From Parundibacterium terreum (lineage in GTDB: Bacteria > Pseudomonadota > Gammaproteobacteria > Burkholderiales > Burkholderiaceae_D), in contig NZ_BMED01000001.1 in the NCBI RefSeq assembly GCF_014636315.1, positions 316-64,315 of the forward strand: a stretch of DNA of 64,000 nt, in the 5' to 3' direction. Under the pieces are notes generated by a model. The model did not search any database. It was given only the letters and a program-made list of their open reading frames with translations, and was not told the DNA's origin. Positions 1-8,228 of the stretch are shown in pieces; within the stretch, counting starts at the first letter, position 1; each line of letters opens with the position of its first letter. The position numbers and the translations under genes are program-made.

Positions 1-119
1 TGCGAGCGGCTTTACTGCGTCGCTCTTATAAGCTTCGCTTCCCTTATAGCTCCGGCTTTCTAATCGTCTTTTGCTGCTGCCACGCAGCTATTTCTCTATA
101 TTGACGCGCGCCGCATCAT

Positions 120-758
120 CTAAAATCGATAACTGAGACCAATAGAGAACAGCTTGACTCTGTTTTTTTGACCATCGTCATATTTTGCCGGCAAGCGATC
201 CCAGTCGGCATTCAAGCTCCAATGGCCGGTCAGTGAATAGCGGATACCCAAACCGACAACCGGCACTAGGGCATTCTTGGTGCTGGACTTTCCTGCGTCT
301 GTGCTGAGCTTGCCTTGCGAGTAGGCCAGCCCGATCTTGCCCGTCAACGCAGCTTGCCCCATTCCTGCCTGGACCAGGTAAGACGCGGCCAGGCCTGTGT
401 TTTTCATGCTGCCTGCCTTTGTGCTCGCTATATCGTACTTTACAAGCTTGTTGTGCCCGACACTGTATGCCATCAACTCCATGCCTTGCGCGATTTGGAT
501 GCTATCGGTGGCTGAGAACTGTGACAGGTAGCCGGCGCTAAGTTTAACGCTGACGTTGCCTGGATTTCTGCACACGGTAGGATTGCTGCAACTCACTGCT
601 TGGCTTCCTGGTGATGCGACGCCCGCACCCATATATATTTCCGTTGCGCTGGCATTGGTCGCGGCACAAATCGCGGTGGCACAGGCCACGCAGGCCAAAG
701 CTGCGCCTATCGCCGGATGTGAGTTGAGCATGAGACTTCCAAGGGACAATGTTTTCAA
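120..758 (-). CDS. Outer-membrane beta-barrel protein, OmpA-like porin fold
   Basis: The protein has 212 residues, with a hydrophobic Ala/Cys-rich N-terminal segment ending near an ATNASA-TE signal-peptidase site. The rest is a short barrel of alternating polar and aromatic strands that ends in SYRF. A terminal Phe is the usual signal for outer-membrane insertion. The length and the GLxIRYSLTGHWSLNADW pattern fit the 8-stranded OmpA/OmpW-like barrels. The start shown is a TTG that supplies a Lys-containing signal peptide; an ATG at 731 with GGAAG just upstream is an equally possible start. It stands alone and divergent from the XRE regulator. The substrate is unknown, and a structural or adhesion role is as likely as transport. 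Confidence 0.7.
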   Translation of the reverse strand: MKTLSLGSLMLNSHPAIGAALACVACATAICAATNASATEIYMGAGVASPGSQAVSCSNPTVCRNPGNVSVKLSAGYLSQFSATDSIQIAQGMELMAYSVGHNKLVKYDIASTKAGSMKNTGLAASYLVQAGMGQAALTGKIGLAYSQGKLSTDAGKSSTKNALVPVVGLGIRYSLTGHWSLNADWDRLPAKYDDGQKNRVKLFSIGLSYRF

Positions 759-975
759 TTTTTGCTGGAGATCTTGGGAGATTTACAGTGGCCGACTGCT
801 TGGCGAAGCTTTTGGCCAGAGGCGTCAGTGAGTCTTGCCGACAATAATTTATCTTCGCGCGAAGTGTTGCAAATTTCTCCATTAAGTACGAGATTTTTAT
901 GCGAAGATGCGTCTGTTGATCTGATCGGTACTGAATTACGGTACTTTTATTGGCTGGTGAAAATGCGGAGATGAA

Positions 976-1767
976 ATGAGTTCACCCGAATTGGTTCTGA
1001 AAGTGCTGCGCACCGAGTTGCGCCGCGCGGGCGTCACTTACAAAATGCTGGCTGACCGTATCGAGATGAGCGAATCCAGTGTGAAGCGCATGTTTGGGCA
1101 AAAGGATATGTCGCTGTCCCGCCTGGCCTTGATCTGCAAATCGGCAGGCATTGCGATGGAGGATGTGTTGCGCCAGGCCGCCGACGTGACCCCGCATTCC
1201 GATACGCTAACTTTGGCGCAAGAAAAATCCCTGATGGCCAGCCCCAAATTGCTACTGGTTGCTATCTGTTGCCTTGGATACTGGACCATGGAGCAGATCA
1301 TCGAGACCTATACGCTGACGGAGCCTGAATGCATACTCAGCCTGGTAGAGCTGGATCGCCTGGGCCTGATTGAGCTGAAACCGATGAATCGCTATCGTCT
1401 GAAGGTTTCCAATACTTTTCATTGGCGGCCAGATGGGCCGGTGCAGCAATTTTTCAGGGAATTTGTCGTCAGCGATTATTTTGATGGACGTTTTGATGGG
1501 GAAGGGGAGAGCCTGCTGTGCGTGCCGGCCAGGCTATCAATGCAAAGTGCCAGGGAGATCGTACAAAAGATACAGCAGCTCGCGGCGGACCTGGCCCGCT
1601 TGCACCAGGAGGACCGCAGACTGCCCGCTGAAGAGCGCGATGGCTTTACGCTGATGCTGGGTTTCCGTTCCTGGGAGTTTTCTGCACTGACAGCACTTAG
1701 ACGCAATGAGGGGGCTGGCGGCAAAAAGCAGGCGACAGTTACCGACTCGCATATTCATCGTGCCTGA
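976..1767 (+). CDS. XRE-family helix-turn-helix regulator
   Basis: The protein has 263 residues. Residues about 8-65 form a Cro/C1-type helix-turn-helix (YKMLADRIEMSESSVKRMF, then LSRLALICKSAGI). The following ~190 residues have no family I recognise, but they contain a winged-helix-like stretch (LVELDRLGLIELKPMNRYRL) that may be a second DNA-binding or dimerisation domain. The start is ATG with GGAG seven bases upstream. It is divergent from the outer-membrane barrel gene and followed by a possible terminator, so it is probably monocistronic. Its targets cannot be told from the sequence; the divergent barrel gene is the obvious candidate. Confidence 0.8.
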   Translation: MSSPELVLKVLRTELRRAGVTYKMLADRIEMSESSVKRMFGQKDMSLSRLALICKSAGIAMEDVLRQAADVTPHSDTLTLAQEKSLMASPKLLLVAICCLGYWTMEQIIETYTLTEPECILSLVELDRLGLIELKPMNRYRLKVSNTFHWRPDGPVQQFFREFVVSDYFDGRFDGEGESLLCVPARLSMQSAREIVQKIQQLAADLARLHQEDRRLPAEERDGFTLMLGFRSWEFSALTALRRNEGAGGKKQATVTDSHIHRA

Positions 1768-1775
1768 AGAGAATA

Positions 1776-1813
1776 AGAGGGAGTCGACGCAGATCGCGTG
1801 AATCCCTCCTTTT
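1776..1813 (+). terminator. Possible intrinsic terminator after the XRE gene
   Basis: GAGGGA at 1777-1782 can pair with TCCCTC at 1803-1808, and a short T run (CTTTTG) follows. The loop is long (about 20 bases) and the stem is only six pairs, so this is a weak call. The rest of the 1768-2085 gap holds no gene; it contains the repeat element at 1854 and the promoter region of the glycosyltransferase. Confidence 0.35.
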
Positions 1814-1853
1814 GCTGTATAAAAACTTGCGCACGCGGCTCGTACAATTTCAT

Positions 1854-1880
1854 GACAATTCAGCGACACTTCCAGGCAGA
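1854..1880 (+). promoter_or_regulatory. Upstream element, copy 1 (shared with 7282-7308)
   Basis: A 27-base stretch with two GACAnTT half-sites 11 bases apart (GACAATT at 1854 and GACACTT at 1865), followed by AGGC-GA. It matches the stretch at 7282-7308 at 21 of 27 positions, and looser similarity continues for about 30 more bases (GGCA..TTTAA.ATGA). Direct repeats spaced by one helical turn are typical of OmpR-family response regulators. It lies 206 bases before the glycosyltransferase start. Which protein binds it is inference. Confidence 0.4.
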
Positions 1881-2085
1881 TTTAAACACGTGGCAAATTT
1901 AATATGAGCTAGCTTTATCGAAGTTGGTTACAGCACGAAGCAGCACGAAAGCCCACGTTTCAGGTCTGTTTTATTTGGCGAATAGCTTGAGCGAACAGTC
2001 GATAGAAGTGATTGAAATGACCGCTAATGATTAGAGTGGTCTTTTTAGCCAATCACATTCTTGCTCCAGCCCGAGGAATTCACGC

Positions 2086-3231
2086 ATGAAGATTCTGCAC
2101 TTTTATCGCACCTACCATCCAGACACCTTCGGCGGCGTCGAACAGTTGATACGCCAGATGGCCGTCAGCACCACCCGCCTGGGCGTCACCAACGAAGTCC
2201 TGACGCTGACCCGCAGCAAAGAGCATCCCGAACTGGAATTCGAAGGCCACAAGGTACACCGCGCCCGCCTCAACTTTGAAATCGCCTCCACCGGCTTTTC
2301 CTGGTCGGCACTCTCTCGTTTTGTCGAGTTGGCCCGCGAAGCCGATGTCATCCACTACCATTTCCCCTGGCCCTTCATGGACCTGGCCCATTTGCTGGGC
2401 AGGATCAAGAAACCGACCGTCGTCACCTACCACTCCGACATCGTGCGCCAGAAGCTGCTGCTGAAGTTCTACCAGCCGCTCAAATACTGGTTCCTGAACG
2501 ACGTCGACCGCATTGTCGCCACCTCGCCCAACTACTTGGCCACCAGCCCTATCCTGGAACGCTACAAGGACAAGACCGAGATCATCACCTACGGCCTCGA
2601 CAAAAGCATCTACCCGCAGCCCGCACTGGATACGTTGAACAAATGGCGCCAGCAACTGGGCCAGCGCTTCTTCCTATTCGTCGGCATGCTGCGCTACTAC
2701 AAAGGCCTGCATATCCTGCTGGAAGCCGCTGCCAATACCTCGATGCCGGTCGTCATCGTCGGCGATGGCCCGGTGGAAGCCGAATTGAAGCAACAAGCCC
2801 GCGCACTCGGCCTGAACAATGTCCATTTCCTTGGCGCATTACCCGAAGAAGACAAGGTCGCCTTGCTGACGCTGTGCTACGCCATGGTGTTCCCCTCCCA
2901 CCTGCGCTCCGAAGCCTTTGGTATTTCCCTGCTGGAAGGCGCGATGTTCGGCAAGCCGATGATCTCCAGCGAAATCGGCACTGGCACCACCTATATCAAC
3001 CTGGCCGACCAGACCGGCCTGGTGGTACCGCCGAATGACCCGGGTGCACTGAGAAATGCGATGCAGTTCCTGTGGAACCACCCGCAAAGGGCAGAAGAGA
3101 TGGGCAGGCGCGCGTATGAACGCTACCAGGCGCTGTTTACGTCCGAGCAGATGGCGCGTGGCTATGTGGGTCTGTACCAGCGGGTGATGGAGAATTCTGC
3201 CGGCAGGATGGCGCAACTGAGTTCGGTATAA
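2086..3231 (+). CDS. Glycosyltransferase family 4
   Basis: The protein has 381 residues and a GT-B fold. The N-terminal acceptor domain opens with the Gly-rich loop TYHPDTFGGVEQLIRQMA. The C-terminal donor domain carries FVGMLRYYKGLHILLEAA, VIVGDGP, and the E-x7-E signature EAFGISLLE near residues 282-290 that binds the nucleotide sugar. It is a retaining sugar transferase, probably cytosolic or membrane-peripheral, building a surface polysaccharide. The start has GAGGAA eight bases upstream. It faces manC across a shared terminator, which makes GDP-mannose or a GDP-mannose-derived sugar a reasonable donor, but the acceptor is unknown. Members of this subgroup occur in O-antigen and exopolysaccharide loci; no other glycan genes are adjacent. 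Confidence 0.88.
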   Translation: MKILHFYRTYHPDTFGGVEQLIRQMAVSTTRLGVTNEVLTLTRSKEHPELEFEGHKVHRARLNFEIASTGFSWSALSRFVELAREADVIHYHFPWPFMDLAHLLGRIKKPTVVTYHSDIVRQKLLLKFYQPLKYWFLNDVDRIVATSPNYLATSPILERYKDKTEIITYGLDKSIYPQPALDTLNKWRQQLGQRFFLFVGMLRYYKGLHILLEAAANTSMPVVIVGDGPVEAELKQQARALGLNNVHFLGALPEEDKVALLTLCYAMVFPSHLRSEAFGISLLEGAMFGKPMISSEIGTGTTYINLADQTGLVVPPNDPGALRNAMQFLWNHPQRAEEMGRRAYERYQALFTSEQMARGYVGLYQRVMENSAGRMAQLSSV

Positions 3232-3279
3232 GGACATCAGTTTGGGGCATCAGTTTGGCCTGAAAGCAAAATATAAGCG

Positions 3280-3317
3280 AAAGCCGGGTCCAGAGTTTTA
3301 ACCCTGGACCCGGCTTT
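3280..3317. terminator. Bidirectional intrinsic terminator between two convergent genes
   Basis: Perfect 14-bp stem: AAAGCCGGGTCCAG at 3280-3293 pairs with CTGGACCCGGCTTT at 3304-3317. The loop is ten bases, and A and T runs border the stem on both strands. It sits between the ends of the glycosyltransferase and manC and can stop transcription from either side. Confidence 0.9.
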
Positions 3318-3343
3318 TGTCATTCAAGCTTAGTGAAATGAAA

Positions 3344-4849
3344 TCAGGATGCTGCGGCGGTTTTTGCGTGTGTGAGATCGCGAGTCAGTTCATGTTCATG
3401 CGCTACACGGCCATAGATATCGTCAAAACGTACGATGTCATCCTCACCCAGATAGGAGCCGGATTGGACTTCGATCAATTCCAGATCGGTTTCGCCGCGA
3501 TTTTCCAGCCTGTGTTTGACACCCAGTGGAATATATACCGATTGGTTGGCACGCAGGGTCAGCAATTGTTCTCCCCTGGTGACAATTGCCGTGCCTTTTA
3601 CGACTATCCAATGTTCTGCCCTGTATCTATGCATTTGCATCGATAGTTGTGCGCCCGGTTTTACCACAATGCGCTTGACCTGGAAATGCTCGCCGCTGTC
3701 GACCGAATCATAATGACCCCAGGGGCGGTACACCTTGCGATGATTCTCCGCCTGCGCATAGTTGCCCTCGCGCAGACGGCTGACGATGCGCTTGATATCC
3801 TGCGTATTGCGCTTGGTCGTCACCAGCACTGCATCCGGCGTCTCCACCACGATCACGTCTTCCAGCCCCAGGCAGGCGACCAGCCGGCTATCCGATACCA
3901 CCAGGCAATTGCGCGAATCTTCCATCATCACGTCACCCTGTACCGCATTGCCATCGCCGTCCTTGTCCGATACCTGCCACACGGCATCCCAGGCCCCGAC
4001 ATCCGACCAGCCGGCATCAAACGGTACGACACAGCCGCTAATGCCCAGTTCCGGCGCCTTGGGCAGCTTTTCCATCACCGCATAGTCGATGGAATCGGAA
4101 GGGCAGGCCAGGAAGGCGGTTTTGTCCACCCGCACAAAGTCGCAATCGACCTTGGCTTGCTGCAGCGACTGCTGGCACGCTGCCAGCATGGCCGGGTTGA
4201 AATGGCCTATGGCCGCCAGCCAGGTACTGGCCCGCATCATGAAGATGCCGCTATTCCACAAATGGGCCCCACCGGCCAGATACTGCTGCGCCGTTTCCAG
4301 CGCCGGTTTCTCGACAAAGGCCTGCAAAGCCCGTACCGGCGAGCCTGATAAGGTCTCGCCGACATGGATATAGCCATAACCGGTTTCGGGCCGGTCCGGC
4401 ACCACGCCGAAGGTCACCATGGCCCCGTCCAGCGCCTGCGGCAAGCCGTGCTGGATGGCTTGATGGAAGCCCTCGGTATTGGCGATCACATGGTCTGCCG
4501 GCATCACCAGCAGCACCGCATCCTGCTGATGGTCGGTGGCCGACAGCGCCGCCAGCGTCAATGCCGGTGCGGTATTCCTGCCGGCCGGTTCCAGCAATAG
4601 CGTGGAATTGGCAAAGCCGACTGCACGCAGTTGCTCGGCGGTGATGAAGCGGTATTCCTCATTGCAGACGACGATCATGTCGGGGGCGACCGGCAAATCG
4701 CCGCCAAACTGGCGCATGCGGCCGGCGGTGGCCTGCAGCATGGTGTCTTCACCGACCAGGGCCAGGAGTTGCTTCGGGTGCTTTTCCCGCGACAAGGGCC
4801 ATAAGCGCGTGCCGGAACCGCCGGATAAAATCACTGGTTGGAGTAGCAT
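3344..4849 (-). CDS. manC: Mannose-1-phosphate guanylyltransferase / mannose-6-phosphate isomerase
   Basis: A bifunctional ManC/AlgA/XanB-type enzyme of 501 residues. Residues 1-~290 are the nucleotidyltransferase, with LSGGSGTRLWPLSREKHPKQ at the N terminus and FVEKP for sugar-phosphate binding. Residues ~350-490 are the cupin-type phosphomannose isomerase (QMHRYRAEHWIVVKGTA, then YIPLGVKHRLENRG). Together they convert fructose-6-phosphate-derived mannose phosphates to GDP-mannose. The start was set at the ATG at 4849, which has AAGGAA upstream and begins directly with the NTP-transferase fold; an in-frame ATG at 4882 would add 11 residues outside the domain. It is convergent with the GT4 gene, and both probably feed surface glycan synthesis. 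Confidence 0.94.
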   Translation of the reverse strand: MLLQPVILSGGSGTRLWPLSREKHPKQLLALVGEDTMLQATAGRMRQFGGDLPVAPDMIVVCNEEYRFITAEQLRAVGFANSTLLLEPAGRNTAPALTLAALSATDHQQDAVLLVMPADHVIANTEGFHQAIQHGLPQALDGAMVTFGVVPDRPETGYGYIHVGETLSGSPVRALQAFVEKPALETAQQYLAGGAHLWNSGIFMMRASTWLAAIGHFNPAMLAACQQSLQQAKVDCDFVRVDKTAFLACPSDSIDYAVMEKLPKAPELGISGCVVPFDAGWSDVGAWDAVWQVSDKDGDGNAVQGDVMMEDSRNCLVVSDSRLVACLGLEDVIVVETPDAVLVTTKRNTQDIKRIVSRLREGNYAQAENHRKVYRPWGHYDSVDSGEHFQVKRIVVKPGAQLSMQMHRYRAEHWIVVKGTAIVTRGEQLLTLRANQSVYIPLGVKHRLENRGETDLELIEVQSGSYLGEDDIVRFDDIYGRVAHEHELTRDLTHAKTAAAS

Positions 4850-5079
4850 TGTTATCTTTCCTTGAGGTGCATCGGTCTGCATAAAAAGTTTGGCTGCGAA
4901 GCTGGGCCGCGAAATTCATTCGTGGGCGATAGTAATCGCCCGGGTTTCAATTTTGATCATTCAATATGCTGGAGCCAGCGCAGAATAGCTTTTCTGTCTA
5001 TATTAATCCGCTTCGGAATGTCCCTAATTTGTCGTAAATTTGTACGCCCCCGATCCCAGGCGGTGGGGCACCGCTTGAA

Positions 5080-5121
5080 TGTATAAAAAGTGTACTGAAA
5101 ATGTATTCAAATGTACGCGGA
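5080..5121 (+). promoter_or_regulatory. Tandem TGTA direct repeats, likely response-regulator site
   Basis: Four TGTAT/TGTAC units start at 5080, 5091, 5102 and 5112, spaced 11, 11 and 10 bases apart and each followed by an A-rich stretch. Tandem half-sites one helical turn apart are the usual binding pattern of OmpR/PhoB-family regulators. The array lies 60-100 bases before the response-regulator gene at 5182, so autoregulation is likely. The 332-base gap from 4850 also must hold the leftward manC promoter; no gene is visible in it. Confidence 0.5.
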
Positions 5122-5181
5122 CAGCGGCTGGCACCTATTCAGGGGCAAGCTCTTATACAATGCTGGCTTGGGAGGAAAGTC

Positions 5182-5868
5182 ATGTTTCGTGTAATGCTGG
5201 TGGAGGATGATGCCAAGTTGGCGTCGCTGGTTGCTGAATATCTGGGTGCTTACGAATTTTCCGTCGATATAGTGACTCGCGGCGATATTGCGCTGGACCA
5301 TTTCCGGTCTCAGCCGCCCGATATCGTCGTCCTGGATCTGATGCTGCCTGGCCTGGACGGTATGGTGGTATGCCGCCAGTTGCGTGAGGTCAGCAATGTG
5401 CCCATCCTCATTTTGACGGCGCGCGAAGATGCGTTTGATGAAGTGTCCGGCCTGGAGCAAGGGGCGGATGACTATGTCAATAAACCGGTGCAGCCAAGGG
5501 TATTGCTGGCGCGTTTGCGCGCCTTGCTGCGCAGGTCGCAAGATGAAGTGCGGACGGATACGGAAAACCTGACCTTCGGTGCTTTTCAGCTATCCAAGGG
5601 AAACCGCACCGTCGTATGGCGAGATCAGCCCGTCCCGCTGAACAGCACGGAATATAAGTTGCTGCTTGTATTGGCCGAAGCTGCGGGCCAGGTCTTGTCC
5701 CGCAACGATATCCTGATACAGATGCGGGGCATCGAGTTCGATGGCCTGGATCGCAGCATCGATAACAGTATCTCCAGACTGCGCCGCAAGTTTGATGATG
5801 CCAATGCCGACAAGATCAAGACCGTATGGGGGGAAGGGTATTTGTTCAGCCCATCCGCCTGGGAATAG
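5182..5868 (+). CDS. OmpR-family response regulator, RstA-like
   Basis: The protein has 228 residues: a receiver domain (residues 1-~120) with the acidic pair ED at 8-9, the phospho-acceptor Asp52 in VVLDLMLPG and Lys in the NKPVQPRVLLARLRALLRR region, then a winged-helix DNA-binding domain (~130-225). The start at 5182 is clear, since a near-perfect GGAGGAAAG precedes it and the protein then begins with the receiver fold. It is 12 bases upstream of its kinase. The pair resembles RstA/RstB of enterobacteria; the companion mipA and secreted-protein genes downstream are likely targets. Confidence 0.92.
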   Translation: MFRVMLVEDDAKLASLVAEYLGAYEFSVDIVTRGDIALDHFRSQPPDIVVLDLMLPGLDGMVVCRQLREVSNVPILILTAREDAFDEVSGLEQGADDYVNKPVQPRVLLARLRALLRRSQDEVRTDTENLTFGAFQLSKGNRTVVWRDQPVPLNSTEYKLLLVLAEAAGQVLSRNDILIQMRGIEFDGLDRSIDNSISRLRRKFDDANADKIKTVWGEGYLFSPSAWE

Positions 5869-5880
5869 CCAGGAACGGCC

Positions 5881-7209
5881 GTGAATCGTATCTTTGTCCG
5901 GTTTTCCCTGCTGGTCATGCTCGCGGTCACTGTCGCCAGCTTTGTCATCTATTTCGTGATCAGCAATCTGTTCGGCGATCCGTTTGAAGAAATAGCCCTG
6001 AAGCAGGCATCCGGCCAGATTTTCTTGCTGGAGCAATATGTCGACAAGGCACCGGCGGATGAGTGGCTGCAGAGATTGAACAAGGTGAGGGAAATCTCCA
6101 GGGTCAAGTTTGAACTGATCCCGCTGAAAGCCGCCTTGCCTTTGCTGCCGGCGAAAAAAGAAGCTTCGCTGATGCGCGGTGAGGTAGTTCTTGATGCGGC
6201 GGACAAATCTTTCTTCCGGCGGGTGGATCTGGCTGGCGACAAATACATAGGCAGCGAAGAAGAGGTGATCCATGCGGAAGACCTTCCCATCGATGTTGGC
6301 CTGGCGGTTAAAGTGGAGCTAGTGCGTTATGTCATCGTTGCCCTGTTCTTGCTGATTCCGGTAGCCGTATGGTCCAGTCTGCATTGGCGTGGCTTGCAGT
6401 CGCTATCAAAGGTGGCGCGTGATTTCGGTGAAGGTAATTTGTCGGCCAGAGCGACGACGAAGAAAACTTCCAGCATCTATCCACTGGCTGAGCGCATGAA
6501 CCAGATGGCGGCGCGTATAGAGAGCCTGCTGGAGGCGCAAAAAAACTTGATGCATTCTGTCTCGCATGAATTGCGCACTCCGGTAGCTCGCCTGGAATTC
6601 GGCCTTGAATTATTGCGCCAGGACGTAAAGAAAACAGCCGACGGCAGTGCCGCGGAAGCTCGCATGCAAGCCATGGAAGCCGATTTGATTGAATTGAATA
6701 TGCTGGTCAAGGAGTTGCTGAGCCTGACCAGGCTGGATCAGCAGCAGGAGAACAGGCACACCCAATTCTCTCTGGCCGAGGCCTTGCATGATTGTGTAGG
6801 GATCATGGACCATGCTTTATCCGGAAAGCTGCTAAAGACCGATATCGGCGCGGGAATAGGCCTCATGGCGGGCGATCCGCGCCTGATTTCACGTGCCGTC
6901 ACCAACCTGATGATGAACGCGGCAAAGTATGCCAGCCATCAGCTTGTTTTGTCTGCGCATCGCCTGGCGGATGGCGCGGTAGAGGTGATAGTCGAGGACG
7001 ATGGGCCGGGCATTCCCGTGGAAGAGCGTGAGCGTATTTTCGACCCTTTCTACAGACTGGACCGAAGCCGCGACAGGGCAACCGGAGGCTTCGGCCTGGG
7101 TCTGGCGATCGCGCAGAAAGCGGCATTGCTGCATGGCGGGAATATCCACGTGGCAGAGTCTTCGCTGGGTGGCGCCAGATTTGTCATGCGCCTTCCGTCA
7201 GGACTGTAA
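5881..7209 (+). CDS. Sensor histidine kinase, RstB-like
   Basis: The protein has 442 residues and a GTG start with AGGAA seven bases before it. TM1 is at ~8-28, a periplasmic sensor segment at ~30-143 and TM2 at ~145-167. A HAMP linker follows, then a HisKA domain with the phosphorylated His near residue 229 (HSVSHELRTPVARLEF) and a HATPase domain with NLMMNAAKYA, VEDDGPGIP and GGFGLGLAIAQKA. It signals to the response regulator just upstream. The short periplasmic domain has no recognised ligand-binding fold; envelope, pH or cation signals known for RstB are only a guess here. Confidence 0.92.
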   Translation: MNRIFVRFSLLVMLAVTVASFVIYFVISNLFGDPFEEIALKQASGQIFLLEQYVDKAPADEWLQRLNKVREISRVKFELIPLKAALPLLPAKKEASLMRGEVVLDAADKSFFRRVDLAGDKYIGSEEEVIHAEDLPIDVGLAVKVELVRYVIVALFLLIPVAVWSSLHWRGLQSLSKVARDFGEGNLSARATTKKTSSIYPLAERMNQMAARIESLLEAQKNLMHSVSHELRTPVARLEFGLELLRQDVKKTADGSAAEARMQAMEADLIELNMLVKELLSLTRLDQQQENRHTQFSLAEALHDCVGIMDHALSGKLLKTDIGAGIGLMAGDPRLISRAVTNLMMNAAKYASHQLVLSAHRLADGAVEVIVEDDGPGIPVEERERIFDPFYRLDRSRDRATGGFGLGLAIAQKAALLHGGNIHVAESSLGGARFVMRLPSGL

Positions 7210-7281
7210 TTGCATGCTCCCATCCAGCGGTTTCCATGTGATGCCAGCGGATGCATATTTTGATGACATGTACAAATTCGA

Positions 7282-7308
7282 GACAATTTAAAGACACTTT
7301 GAGGCGGA
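7282..7308 (+). promoter_or_regulatory. Upstream element, copy 2 (shared with 1854-1880)
   Basis: GACAATT at 7282 and GACACTT at 7293 form an 11-base direct repeat followed by GAGGCGGA. It matches 21 of 27 bases of the copy at 1854-1880, with further downstream similarity. It lies 115 bases before mipA and just after the RstB-like kinase gene, which makes the RstA-like regulator a plausible binder. Confidence 0.45.
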
Positions 7309-7422
7309 CATTCGGTAGCGAGGCATTTAAGATGAAGTTCCTTTAAAACAATAATGACCCGCTATCGACTATATAATCCGTCTCCACTATTCACACTGCA
7401 GTAACTCTCCCGAGTAATCCGA

Positions 7423-8211
7423 ATGAAAAAACTCTCTTTTGCATTGATCTTCAGCTTTTGCGGACCGGCCATCGCACAGACGCCTGCCGCAAATATGATG
7501 CCGGACGGGAGCCGGGACATGTATGTGGGATTGGGGGTAGGTTCTGCGCCTTTGTGTGACGGTACTGACGAGCGCGAGACCAGATTGAAGCCGAATATCC
7601 AGGTTCAATGGAGCAATGGCATCTTTCTGCGCAATGAGAGCCTGGGCATGCATCTTAGCAACGAGCCGGGGATAGAGTACGGCCCGCTACTTGAATATGA
7701 CCGCGGCTGCGATGCCTCGCATCAGAAAAAGCTGGAGGGTGCAAAGGATATCGACTCATCGCTGGGTGTAGGCGGCTTCTTCAATTATTACTTGACCGAC
7801 TCCTTCAGGCTCAGCTCCAAACTCTTGGTGGGCACTGAAAATGAGCGCCGGCGCATGGTGCTCAACCTGGAAGCCAGAAAGTATATGCAGGTCGCACAGC
7901 ATCATGGCGTGGCATTGTCGCTTGGCTTGACCTGGGCCAACCAGGCCTACACGCAAACGCGTTTTGAGTTTGACCCGATGAAAGCGCTGGTCGCTTCTCC
8001 CGCGCCCGCAGCAGCAAAAACCGATTTTTCCACGCGGTCGGGCATCAAGGATGTGCATGCCGGGGTGAACTGGAACTGGGAATTAAGCTCCACCTGGCTG
8101 GTGACGTCGCAAGCGTCGATTTATCGATTAACGGGAAGTGTTGCGGATAACCCGCTGAATAACAGACGAAGTTATATGACTGTGTATACCGGTCTGGCTT
8201 ATCGTTTCTAA
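7423..8211 (+). CDS. mipA: MipA/OmpV-family outer-membrane protein
   Basis: The protein has 262 residues with a signal peptide of about 18 residues (MKKLSFALIFSFCGPAIA). It is a beta-barrel with the family pattern MYVGLGVGSAPLCDGTDER, GIFLRNESLGMHL and a C-terminal TGLAYRF ending in Phe. MipA was described as an MltA-interacting scaffold in murein remodelling, and OmpV-type members act as porins or adhesins; which role applies here is open. Genes of this family often sit beside RstAB-like two-component systems, as here. A secreted-protein gene follows after 17 bases, so the two are probably co-transcribed. Confidence 0.88.
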   Translation: MKKLSFALIFSFCGPAIAQTPAANMMPDGSRDMYVGLGVGSAPLCDGTDERETRLKPNIQVQWSNGIFLRNESLGMHLSNEPGIEYGPLLEYDRGCDASHQKKLEGAKDIDSSLGVGGFFNYYLTDSFRLSSKLLVGTENERRRMVLNLEARKYMQVAQHHGVALSLGLTWANQAYTQTRFEFDPMKALVASPAPAAAKTDFSTRSGIKDVHAGVNWNWELSSTWLVTSQASIYRLTGSVADNPLNNRRSYMTVYTGLAYRF

Positions 8212-8228
8212 TCCATACGATCAATTTC

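Noticed and set aside
1..119. Imperfect CTTATA-containing repeats at the window edge
   Set aside because: Too short and irregular to call a repeat element; no gene end or RNA could be recognised.
2080..2655. A 191-residue minus-strand frame opposite the glycosyltransferase
   Set aside because: Antisense shadow with no ribosome site and no family resemblance.
3647..4348. A 233-residue plus-strand frame opposite manC
   Set aside because: Composition typical of antisense frames; manC itself is unmistakable.
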